In this document: positions 1 to 6,518 of the stretch, one piece after another
How positions within the stretch are numbered: the stretch's first letter is position 1
Layout of the letters: each line of letters opens with the position of its first letter
Assembly (NCBI GenBank): GCA_045635745.1
Contig: JAZTWG010000021.1
Span: 1-6,518 of the forward strand
Origin: SIG78 sp045635745
Lineage (GTDB): Bacteria > Verrucomicrobiota > Lentisphaeria > Victivallales > Victivallaceae
Reading direction: 5' to 3'
DNA: 6,518 nt
The notes under the pieces: model-generated
What the model was told of the DNA's origin: nothing
What the model saw: the letters and a program-made list of their open reading frames with translations, nothing else
Databases searched by the model: none
Position numbers and translations under genes: made by a program

Positions 1-807
1 AAAAGTTGTATCGATAAAATTATACCAGTAGATACGGTGTGAAAAACTTTCTTTGCCGAATGCCAGCAACCCGGAACTTTTCTTCTTCTGTTCCGGTTCG
101 GGATCCGGAAAGCGCGGCTCTTTGAGAAACAGACACATCGCTCCCATAAGTACGCCGTAGATCACCACAAAGCCGATCATAACTTCTTTGGTATGCGTAA
201 GTGTGTGTTCGAATATGAAATAATTGTACAATGCAGATGCAATCGAGGCCGTTATCTGCAATGCTCCGGTAAAACGCGTCATTACCTGCGGTGGAATCAC
301 ATCGTTGTAGATATAATAAAACACCGATCCGACAAACATGTAGAAAAATTTGAAAATAATGATGCCGATCGCAATAACGATTATTGCCAGAGTTTCAGTA
401 GAAAATGACGACAAGGGAGCCAATATCCGGCTCAACAGTTCAGATTCCTCCCGATAAAATCCGATTATCAGCCAGCTTATGCAGATCATCGGCATCGTAA
501 AGAAAATAAACGGCACCCGGCGACCCCACCGTTTGGAACGGTAACGGTCACTTTTAAAACTCACCCACTGGCAGACAGTCATATTGAATACCTGCCCGAT
601 GGTGGTGGTAATAAAAACCAGCAATGTCGATGAAATACCCAACTCTTTGAGCTTGAGTGTAACAATGGTGGGGGTCACCGAAATTGTCATGCACAACCCG
701 GCATACCCCAGCATGATCAATCCCATGGCGATCAGCATCTTCGGCAGCGTATAAGTCAAGCCGAAAACCTGATAACAGGGGGGATCGTTTTTTTTCAATG
801 CACCCAT
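1..807 (-). CDS. MFS sugar transporter, GPH/sugar:cation symporter-like (N-terminal 269 residues, cut by window edge)
   Basis: My translation from the ATG at 807 gives 269 residues open to position 1, so the C-terminal half is missing. Hydrophobic stretches fit six membrane helices (about residues 18-40, 48-80, 98-118, 137-162, 178-200 and 209-229). They are followed by a charged loop (EPRFPDPEPEQKKK, about 229-243) like the central cytoplasmic loop of 12-helix MFS proteins. Between helices 2 and 3 lies SDRYRSKRWGRRVPF (86-100), a form of the MFS loop 2-3 signature that resembles sugar:cation symporters such as GPH and sucrose carriers. Inferred role: inner-membrane import of mono- or oligosaccharides released by the neighbouring enzymes. 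The start lies 11 bp after the DUF4434 stop. A GTG at 822 overlapping that stop as GTGA is a possible alternative, but it has no ribosome-binding site; the ATG has only a weak purine-rich stretch (GTGAAAGAA). Transporter class is fairly secure; substrate unknown. Confidence 0.85.
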   Translation of the reverse strand, partial: MGALKKNDPPCYQVFGLTYTLPKMLIAMGLIMLGYAGLCMTISVTPTIVTLKLKELGISSTLLVFITTTIGQVFNMTVCQWVSFKSDRYRSKRWGRRVPFIFFTMPMICISWLIIGFYREESELLSRILAPLSSFSTETLAIIVIAIGIIIFKFFYMFVGSVFYYIYNDVIPPQVMTRFTGALQITASIASALYNYFIFEHTLTHTKEVMIGFVVIYGVLMGAMCLFLKEPRFPDPEPEQKKKSSGLLAFGKESFSHRIYWYNFIDTTF

Positions 808-818
808 ATCAGATTCTT

Positions 819-1817
819 TCACCCGAAAATTTCATCAATGATCGCAGGATCTTTGCCGAGAATTTCCAGATATCGGGAAAGCAGACGACGCGAAGAACCC
901 CATTCGGTATTTGGACTCATACAACTGAAATATTCATAGGTGATAATCCGTTCAACCAAAGGCGAAGCTTCTGCCAATTTCATATATAATGTTCTGTAAT
1001 CCGACTGGCGGAAAACCCCGCTGGGTTCGCCATGACCGGGGAACGGTCGCTGAAAAGTTTCTATATTGCTCCACAACTCAATGCCGCATTTACTGAAGAG
1101 TTTTCCCGCTTCGGTATACCATTCACGCAAACCATTGCTGCCGATTTTACCCATTTCGCATTCAGGAATAGCTATTGTATCCTGTGGAGCGCAGTAGTCC
1201 AGCAGCCCGGCAGCAGGCTCAAAAAAGTAACGGCCGTAAATATCGCACCACTCTTCCGGGGTGTAGCTGCTTTTCATATCGCCATGCACTCCGGTAAACG
1301 AAGGCGACATAAAGGTTTTCATTTCCGGGAAATTGCTCCGCATATACTTCAGCACGCCATGGCAGATATCCAGAAAGTTGAAATGCCACGGCAGAGCTTC
1401 CAAAGAGACATACAACCCCTTCAAGCAGGGGTGATGAGCATATTTGGCCATGGCACGGTCATAAAAACGCTTGTTATTGTCGATTTCTTTTTTCCAGTCG
1501 CCGTTGTGCAGATTGGTAATACTTACAGGGCCGCCGAGAAAAAGTTTCATTTCATATTTATCCGCCAAACGGAAGACCATATCCAGCAAACATTCATCTT
1601 CGGCCCAAGTAGTGGATCGGGGATCTTCTGCTGAAAGGTGGCGGCCATTTTGTTCCCATTCGGTACGAATGACAAACAAATGATCCATGCCGATTGCTTT
1701 CATCATTTTGAAGTCGTTTTCCCACTCTTTCAATCCGGCATTAACAATACCGGTATCGGAGATGAGCATGTTGACAAAAGTACCCGTAATCGGTTTGATT
1801 TGCGTATTTTTAAGCAT
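819..1817 (-). CDS. DUF4434-family protein, putative TIM-barrel glycoside hydrolase
   Basis: This 332-residue protein has no signal peptide or membrane segment, so it is predicted cytoplasmic. I recognise DUF4434-type motifs in order: TGTF (11-14), EWENDFKMMKAIGMDHLFV (31-49), GLYVSLEA (134-141), DYCAPQDT (207-214), ELWSNIETF (247-255) and ITYEYFSCMSP (292-302). The family is predicted to form a TIM barrel related to glycoside hydrolases, but I know of no firmly established reaction for this member. Glu140, in the fourth-strand-like GLYVSLE motif, and Glu253, in the late WSNIE motif, are placed like the acid/base and nucleophile of retaining barrel hydrolases; this is inference. The start ATG at 1817 has an AAGGGTG ribosome-binding site five bases upstream. 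It follows the GH127 gene by 37 bp and precedes the transporter by 11 bp, suggesting it acts on an imported sugar or on the product of the GH127 enzyme. Length suits a single-domain family member, with no sign of damage. Confidence 0.85.
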   Translation of the reverse strand: MLKNTQIKPITGTFVNMLISDTGIVNAGLKEWENDFKMMKAIGMDHLFVIRTEWEQNGRHLSAEDPRSTTWAEDECLLDMVFRLADKYEMKLFLGGPVSITNLHNGDWKKEIDNNKRFYDRAMAKYAHHPCLKGLYVSLEALPWHFNFLDICHGVLKYMRSNFPEMKTFMSPSFTGVHGDMKSSYTPEEWCDIYGRYFFEPAAGLLDYCAPQDTIAIPECEMGKIGSNGLREWYTEAGKLFSKCGIELWSNIETFQRPFPGHGEPSGVFRQSDYRTLYMKLAEASPLVERIITYEYFSCMSPNTEWGSSRRLLSRYLEILGKDPAIIDEIFG

Positions 1818-1822
1818 TTTTG

Positions 1823-1829
1823 CACCCTT
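1823..1829 (-). promoter_or_regulatory. Ribosome-binding site of the DUF4434 gene
   Basis: AAGGGTG on the minus strand lies five bases before the ATG at 1817. It sits in the otherwise AT-rich 37-bp gap (1818-1854) that separates the GH127 and DUF4434 genes. The gap contains an alternating TATATATAT run but no hairpin followed by a T run, so there is no visible terminator. I do not call a promoter here. Confidence 0.6.
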
Positions 1830-1854
1830 GAAAATATATATAACTTTTGTTGTT

Positions 1855-3492
1855 TTATTTATTGCTGAACCATACAGTCAATGGATCTCCGGCGGACATA
1901 CCTCTGCCGGCGGAAGCATAATCTATCAACTCTTTTCCATTCCAGGTTTCACAAACCATGCAACCGGCAGATACAGCAGACTCTGCCAGGACCAGCGGAC
2001 CGCGAACAACCGCCGTAAAAGGTGAACCATCCGGAGCTGCGACCTCTTTCAAAGAAAAGTCAAATGCCATTTCCAAGCGGTCACTTTCCTGCCACTTGCG
2101 GGTAATTTTCAGATATTCCCCCCGGGTGAAATCGCATGTTGCACCATTGAGAGTCACTCCGGTACAGAATTCCGGGATCCGCAAATACAGAGAAAATTCT
2201 TCCGGGCTGCAAATTGAGACAGTCGCAGCCGGAACAACCGGGTAATTGCCTGATACTTCGATTCTGGTACCATCGGCAAGTTCTGCGGTCAAGGCTTCAA
2301 AAATATTCAGCGCCGCACCGTTTTCCAGTACGCTCACTGCCATTTTGGGAGCCATGGCAAGAGCTTCAGGACCTTGTGCCAGACAGCAGTCATTGCCGCC
2401 GAAAGGCGTGCCGAAACCACGATTGATCTGATCATCGGCAGGGATCTTGCTTCCGCCGCCGGTCAACGGAGTGGGGTTGCAGTGGATCCATTGAGTGCCG
2501 TTCGGAGACATTGCCCCCAGAATACCGTTGTATAATGAACATTCTGCTTCTGCCATCGGTATTGCCGGATCGATCAGTTTGGAAATCACATCACAATAAT
2601 GCAGATAGGTGGTCGTTACGCAAGTTTCACCGAGCATACCGCTGTCTTTGCGGGTCTGGCGAAATTTACCATCATACCAGTATTCGCCGCAGCAATCTCT
2701 CAAACCGCCCACGCCGGTGATAAAGATTTCTCTATCTCTGACGGCATGGAAATATTTTTCACAGGCTTCCTTGTATTCAGGTTTGGGATCCAGCAAATAC
2801 AGCTCTGCCAACCCCTGAAAACAACTCGTCAGCTCATAGGATTTGGCATTGCCAATGGTTTGCGGAGCAACCCCGCAGCGGGCGGCTTTGAATACATTGT
2901 GCACCATGGAACAGCCGCTTTCGGCAATATAGCGGGCGTATTCCAGAAAACGCTCTTCGCCGGTAAGTTTGTAAACACCGACTACTGCCCCCAGAATTGA
3001 GGCTGATGCCAATCCTTCGTGCAAGCCGCACGCGCGAATATCTTTTTTATCCCGGTTGACTTGAGTCATCAGGTGATCGAGCATTTTTACGCAACACTCT
3101 TTTACCTTTTCATCAACTTCCACCATTTGATAATACCGCAAAAGGGCCAACAGCACATATTTCCGCCCCCAGATATCCCAGAAAGTGGTCTGTTTATCTG
3201 CCGGATACGAGCTTATGCACCCGTCAGGAGTTTGCGTTGCCATTATATTGCCGACGGTCTCCCGGATAACAGCTTCCAGTTCAGGATCCCGAGCTGAATT
3301 GTTGGCCAGTATGGCAGATCTGACGATCTTGCCCCAAAATTCACACCGCCAGCCATTATCTGATTCATTGCGGTTGACAAACGGTGATTCCAGCAAACGG
3401 TAATCGACTTTCTTCAAACGGTTGTTGATAACGGTTTGCAGGGCATTGCCCAAAGCACCGTGCAGGCGAACTGCCGGAAAAGTATTTCTCAT
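1855..3492 (-). CDS. GH127/DUF1680 family glycoside hydrolase (beta-L-arabinofuranosidase-like)
   Basis: The 545-residue product reads as an alpha/alpha-barrel GH127 (DUF1680) protein followed by beta-rich C-terminal parts (from about 385). In the well-studied Bifidobacterium longum HypBA1, the nucleophile is Cys417, the acid/base Glu322, and zinc is held by Glu338, Cys340 and the Cys417/Cys418 pair. The matching residues here are Glu270 in CGEYW, Glu289 and Cys291 in LGETC, and Cys369-Cys370 in GGNDCC, so the active site looks intact. Known reactions include release of beta-L-arabinofuranose and, in Bacteroides, an aceric acid linkage of rhamnogalacturonan II; which applies here cannot be told. 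There is no signal peptide, and 22 cysteines fit a reducing cytoplasm. It is about 100 residues shorter than HypBA1. The start overlaps the DUF4838 stop as ATGA, with a TGAGGT site upstream, implying translational coupling. Family assignment is strong; substrate is inference. Confidence 0.92.
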   Translation of the reverse strand: MRNTFPAVRLHGALGNALQTVINNRLKKVDYRLLESPFVNRNESDNGWRCEFWGKIVRSAILANNSARDPELEAVIRETVGNIMATQTPDGCISSYPADKQTTFWDIWGRKYVLLALLRYYQMVEVDEKVKECCVKMLDHLMTQVNRDKKDIRACGLHEGLASASILGAVVGVYKLTGEERFLEYARYIAESGCSMVHNVFKAARCGVAPQTIGNAKSYELTSCFQGLAELYLLDPKPEYKEACEKYFHAVRDREIFITGVGGLRDCCGEYWYDGKFRQTRKDSGMLGETCVTTTYLHYCDVISKLIDPAIPMAEAECSLYNGILGAMSPNGTQWIHCNPTPLTGGGSKIPADDQINRGFGTPFGGNDCCLAQGPEALAMAPKMAVSVLENGAALNIFEALTAELADGTRIEVSGNYPVVPAATVSICSPEEFSLYLRIPEFCTGVTLNGATCDFTRGEYLKITRKWQESDRLEMAFDFSLKEVAAPDGSPFTAVVRGPLVLAESAVSAGCMVCETWNGKELIDYASAGRGMSAGDPLTVWFSNK

Positions 3493-6470
3493 TTCTGAAC
3501 CTCACAGAGTTCCACGTGATCGAGCCATGCAGTACCCTTCATCTTGATAAACTGAAAGCTGATAGTTTGTCCTGATTTTTTACCCACATCAGCCGATGTG
3601 GAAAAATGACATTCAAAGCGGGTCCAGGGGCAGGTTCCACGCATAGCGGTTTTGCGGGGAAGAATGATATGTCTGCCGGAACCTTCGTTGACATAGACAA
3701 TAAATCTGCTGCCGGGGCCGCCCGAAGCTACATCCTGCATACGAAGATAATAGGTCAACACGTAATCAGTATTCGGCTTGAGCTTGAGATTTTGCGAAAT
3801 GCTGACCTGCTTGGCATCATTCAGACGCACAGAGGTTCCTCCGGCCACAAAATACTGCGTATCCAGCGGGAAAGTTTTATGCGGATTGGAAACCCGCCAC
3901 TTGCCGTTAAATACAGGATTTTTACCGGCAGGTTCTGTAAAATCTCCATTGTCAAGCAGATTTTTTCGGACGTTGCCGGTCAGTATCAGCGTACCGAAAC
4001 GGTCGATGTCGCCAAAACCATTAGCAATCGGGCTCCAATTGTAAAGGTCTGTTTTCGGCTTGCCGTCAACCAGACTGCGGTGTCTGCCAAAATTGGCAAG
4101 CATGCCTTCGGCCGAAGCGTTCGGCAGTTCACTTTTGGGGATGCGCATTTCCAGCGACCAGAACTTGCCGGCTTCGCGGTAGGTTTTGATTTCGGCCTTG
4201 CTCTGCCAGGCGCTGTCGTTTCTGCCTGCACTGCCGCGTGCGCCGTTGGGGCGTTCCAGGTCACCAACAGAACCGGCAGGATTGACCATCCACTGAAAAT
4301 ATCTGGTCGGGTGCCGGTCGGGCGAAAGGAATATTTCCAGAGTGGAATCCAGATAAAGATCGCGGTCATCACGGGGACGGACAGGAGCTTTGGGTTCCGC
4401 AGGCTCTTCGCAGAAAGCCCCAATGTAGTAATAATCATTATCATGCATCAGATTGATGATGGTTTTGACTTCGGCAACGGCACCCTTTCTCAAAGGCGAA
4501 AGGTAGATCTTGCCGGCCTTGCCCCACACGGCATCATCCAGTTTGCCGTCAATCACCGGAGCAGTGCCGGTTACTTTGGGCATCTGCGCCACCCAATTGG
4601 ATGACGAAGCCTGCGACGCACGGAATTCTGCGGCCGCATTACAAGTGGGCAGCCACATTTCTTTTTTGATAAGGTTGACTCTGGCCAGGCAGAGTTTATC
4701 ATTGGCACAAAGCTTTTCTGCTTCTGCCAGCATGGCGTTCATCCGGGCAATTTCTTTTTCAGAATAGATATTGTTCCACAATTCCAGATCTGTCGGCCAC
4801 AATACGTCAGGACCGGAATCGCCCATAAGGCTTTTGGAGGCGATCTTCAGCCAATTACGTTCCACAGATTCAAAAAATTCCTGCATAGGTTTGGCCGCAG
4901 GGCCAAACATCACCGCAGCGTGTTCGGCAAGCAGATCATCGATATTGGTTTCGGTATTCCACAGAAGTTTGCCAAATGTGTAATGATAAAGATAATTGTA
5001 AATTGCACGGTCGCTGGCACTTTCAAAGAAAATACCGAAAATGTATGGTTTGGCACGCTTGACAAATGCCGCAGTGGCCCGGGGAGTTGTATGCGGAATA
5101 TTCAACCCTTTGCCGTGATATTTGCCGGGATAAGTCCACAGCCAGATCTTGGAGTCAAGTTTTTCCGTCCAGGCCTTCATCAGAGCCATTTCGGAATCTC
5201 GGACGGCGGGATTGCCTTCATTCCACGGGCCTTTAGTTGCCAGCATCACCAGAAGATTATCGGGTATATTCACATCGGGCACATAACGGTACTGACCGTA
5301 AGCCATCGTAGTCAGATAGCCGGGGATTTTATCTTTTTTGACCGCTTCAGACATATCAGCAAACATCTGCCACATATACTTGTTGCGGGATTTGGAATCT
5401 TTGATAACAGCACACTTCCGGCAAGTGCACCAATACATGCTGTCGTCGGGCATGATATTGAAACAGGGCAGGCTTTTGGGGAAAATATGGAACTGCCAGC
5501 CATGTTTGCCATCGAGCTGCAAAACTCCGCGTTCGCTGGCCGGACGGCCGCCGAGAAACGCTTTGGCATCAGCAGTGATCTCATTTCTGACATTACTGGA
5601 ATAACACAACTGCAGCTGGGCGGTGCCGGTGATCCGCTCGCCGGAACTGCTGAGGGCAAAATATTCGGGATGACTCTTGCTGAAACGCTTTTTATAGCCC
5701 AGCATATTCAAGCCGTGGCAATTGGGTATGACAACAGTTTCCATACGGCAACGGAGCATGTTGACCGGCCGCCAATGATGTTTCCACTGTTTTTCATTGG
5801 CCTGATAATAGTTCGGGAACTTGTGCTGATTGTCAACGAAACGGCGCTGGGTGAAATCAGGACGTTCGTAAATATCTATTGTCGGCAGCGACCAGTTTTT
5901 CTGCCGGGGGATAACAGTTCCCAGATCGCCGGGGAAATAGTAACGGATCCCGGCAAAGCGTTCAAGGAAATCATAAACCCCAAACAATGTTGCAACTTCG
6001 CCTTTATCGCCATAGCGGATGATAATGTTGCGGGGATCATCGTTTGTATCTCTGCCGATGATCAGTATCTGATTGCCGATGGAGCGGATGATAAAACCAT
6101 CCCGGTCAAATTTTTTGATATCAATGCCGTTTTTTTCTGCCATGGCCTTGTCGCCGATTACAATGGCCGGGCAGCTGCCGCTTGCCCGGGAAATGGCGGT
6201 GATCTTTTTACCGAAAGCCTTTGACAGTTGCGTGGCAATTTCGTTGGCGGCAAATTTGGCAGGCAGCGAGGCGTTTGCCGGCACAACCAGTTCAAACTTG
6301 ACAGCGCCATCTTTGACCATTTCTGTAACAGGAGCGTTGCCGATGACTATTTTTCTTGGAGTTTTCGGTTCCGGCAGAAAAGATATTTCTTTGCCTTGCA
6401 CGGCAAAAGTGCAGAAAAATGCCGCAACAGCAAACATTCTGCATGTTTGGGAAGATGTGAATTTGAACAT
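3489..6470 (-). CDS. Exported DUF4838 protein with GH67-like N-terminus, CBM9-like and jelly-roll carbohydrate-binding modules
   Basis: Residue numbers are for the 993-residue product from the ATG at 6470. A signal peptide covers about 1-26 (basic Lys3 and Arg11, hydrophobic 12-24, likely cleavage after VQG). Next comes an alpha-glucuronidase (GH67) N-terminal-like region, about 48-150, with PAKFAANEIATQLSKAFGKK, leading through GVYDFLERFAGIRYYFPGD (164-182) into the DUF4838 core to about 540. Its CTCRKC cluster (348-353) and the FFES and LLWNTETNIDDLLAEH stretches (481-518) are typical of that family. A CBM9-like module follows (about 636-832: PVIDGKLDDAVW, YYYIGAF, LEIFLSPD). A C-terminal jelly roll (about 837-990) starts NLLDNGDF and ends WLDHVEL. 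It is likely periplasmic or surface-exposed and acts on or captures a polysaccharide; DUF4838 has no reaction that I can state with certainty. Glu483 (FFES) is only a candidate catalytic residue. An in-frame TTG at 6503 would extend it by 11 residues but lacks support. First gene of the visible operon. Confidence 0.88.
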   Translation of the reverse strand: MFKFTSSQTCRMFAVAAFFCTFAVQGKEISFLPEPKTPRKIVIGNAPVTEMVKDGAVKFELVVPANASLPAKFAANEIATQLSKAFGKKITAISRASGSCPAIVIGDKAMAEKNGIDIKKFDRDGFIIRSIGNQILIIGRDTNDDPRNIIIRYGDKGEVATLFGVYDFLERFAGIRYYFPGDLGTVIPRQKNWSLPTIDIYERPDFTQRRFVDNQHKFPNYYQANEKQWKHHWRPVNMLRCRMETVVIPNCHGLNMLGYKKRFSKSHPEYFALSSSGERITGTAQLQLCYSSNVRNEITADAKAFLGGRPASERGVLQLDGKHGWQFHIFPKSLPCFNIMPDDSMYWCTCRKCAVIKDSKSRNKYMWQMFADMSEAVKKDKIPGYLTTMAYGQYRYVPDVNIPDNLLVMLATKGPWNEGNPAVRDSEMALMKAWTEKLDSKIWLWTYPGKYHGKGLNIPHTTPRATAAFVKRAKPYIFGIFFESASDRAIYNYLYHYTFGKLLWNTETNIDDLLAEHAAVMFGPAAKPMQEFFESVERNWLKIASKSLMGDSGPDVLWPTDLELWNNIYSEKEIARMNAMLAEAEKLCANDKLCLARVNLIKKEMWLPTCNAAAEFRASQASSSNWVAQMPKVTGTAPVIDGKLDDAVWGKAGKIYLSPLRKGAVAEVKTIINLMHDNDYYYIGAFCEEPAEPKAPVRPRDDRDLYLDSTLEIFLSPDRHPTRYFQWMVNPAGSVGDLERPNGARGSAGRNDSAWQSKAEIKTYREAGKFWSLEMRIPKSELPNASAEGMLANFGRHRSLVDGKPKTDLYNWSPIANGFGDIDRFGTLILTGNVRKNLLDNGDFTEPAGKNPVFNGKWRVSNPHKTFPLDTQYFVAGGTSVRLNDAKQVSISQNLKLKPNTDYVLTYYLRMQDVASGGPGSRFIVYVNEGSGRHIILPRKTAMRGTCPWTRFECHFSTSADVGKKSGQTISFQFIKMKGTAWLDHVELCEVQK
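3499..3504 (-). promoter_or_regulatory. Ribosome-binding site of the GH127 gene, inside the end of the DUF4838 gene
   Basis: TGAGGT on the minus strand lies six bases before the ATG at 3492. It is encoded within the last codons of the upstream gene (CEVQK-stop). Together with the four-base ATGA stop/start overlap at 3489-3492, it supports the ATG at 3492 and points to coupled translation of the two genes. Confidence 0.65.
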
Positions 6471-6474
6471 TAAG

Positions 6475-6482
6475 ACCTCCTT
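6475..6482 (-). promoter_or_regulatory. Strong ribosome-binding site fixing the DUF4838 start
   Basis: AAGGAGGT on the minus strand is a near-perfect anti-16S match four bases before the ATG at 6470. The signal peptide begins exactly at that ATG. If translation began at the in-frame TTG at 6503, this site would instead encode Lys-Glu-Val and a charged REFFRKKE segment would precede the signal peptide, which is unlikely. The site therefore decides the start. Confidence 0.9.
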
Positions 6483-6485
6483 TTT

Positions 6486-6501
6486 GCGGAAAAACTCCCG
6501 C
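6486..6501 (-). other. Short hairpin in the DUF4838 leader
   Basis: On the minus strand GCGGGA and TTCCGC can pair (one G-U) around a GTTT loop, giving a six-base-pair stem that ends three bases before the strong ribosome-binding site. It is followed by AAAAA, not a T run, so it is not an intrinsic terminator in the direction of the operon. It may tune ribosome access or be chance. Confidence 0.3.
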
Positions 6502-6518
6502 AACGCCGCCTTGTGGAT

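Noticed and set aside
1032..1634. 200-codon open frame on the plus strand
   Set aside because: It is antisense to the DUF4434 gene and its product has no recognisable motif.
1830..1842. TATATATAT run in the 37-bp gap as a promoter -10 element
   Set aside because: There is no convincing partner at -35, the run ends only about a dozen bases before the DUF4434 start, and the tight spacing argues for read-through transcription.
3606..4604. 332-codon open frame on the plus strand
   Set aside because: It is antisense to the CBM9-like and jelly-roll modules of the DUF4838 gene, whose minus-strand reading gives clear domain motifs. The plus-strand product has none.
101..5951. Six GGATCC palindromes scattered through the window, more than the one or two expected by chance
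   Set aside because: They have no regular spacing and mostly fall within coding sequence where GGA-TCC, GAT-CC and similar codon combinations are frequent. A real signal would need a genome-wide count.
4920..6224. 434-codon open frame on the plus strand
   Set aside because: It lies wholly antisense to the DUF4838 gene. Its translation shows no recognisable domain, and long antisense frames are common opposite moderate-GC genes with biased third positions.
6400..6470. Possible lipoprotein signal (Cys20 in the signal peptide)
   Set aside because: The residues before the cysteine (AAFFC) do not form a lipobox, and a normal cleavage site follows at VQG.
6471..6503. In-frame TTG start extending the DUF4838 protein by 11 residues
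   Set aside because: The extension would place charged residues before the signal peptide and would run through the strong AAGGAGGT ribosome-binding site that serves the ATG at 6470.

Overview
The window holds one polarity only: four closely packed genes read on the minus strand, from a signal-peptide-bearing DUF4838 protein near 6470 down to an MFS transporter that runs off the window at position 1. Spacings are -4 bp (ATGA overlap), 37 bp and 11 bp, with no terminator-like hairpin between genes, so this is most simply a single polycistronic carbohydrate-utilisation operon. No RNA gene, mobile element, CRISPR array or long repeat was seen, and there is no gene-free stretch over 300 bases.

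Layout in transcription order. (1) 6470-3489: a 993-residue exported multidomain protein with a GH67-type N-terminal region, a DUF4838 core, a CBM9-like module and a C-terminal jelly-roll carbohydrate-binding module. (2) 3492-1855: a 545-residue GH127/DUF1680 protein that keeps the Glu/Cys catalytic and zinc-binding set of beta-L-arabinofuranosidases and has no signal peptide. (3) 1817-819: a 332-residue DUF4434 protein, a putative TIM-barrel glycoside hydrolase, also without a signal peptide. (4) 807-1: the first 269 residues of an MFS transporter resembling the glycoside/sugar:cation symporters.

An inferred working model: the exported DUF4838 protein binds and perhaps trims a glycan outside the cytoplasm, the MFS protein imports the released small sugars, and the GH127 and DUF4434 enzymes finish the job in the cytoplasm. 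The substrate cannot be read from the sequence; an arabinofuranose-type or related furanoside linkage is the best guess, from GH127 alone.

Organism: a Gram-negative-like glycan degrader of moderate GC. DUF4838 plus CBM9-like fusions, DUF4434 and GH127 proteins served by an MFS importer instead of SusC/SusD suggest the PVC group, particularly Lentisphaerota (Victivallis-like). This is inference from gene content, not a sequence match.
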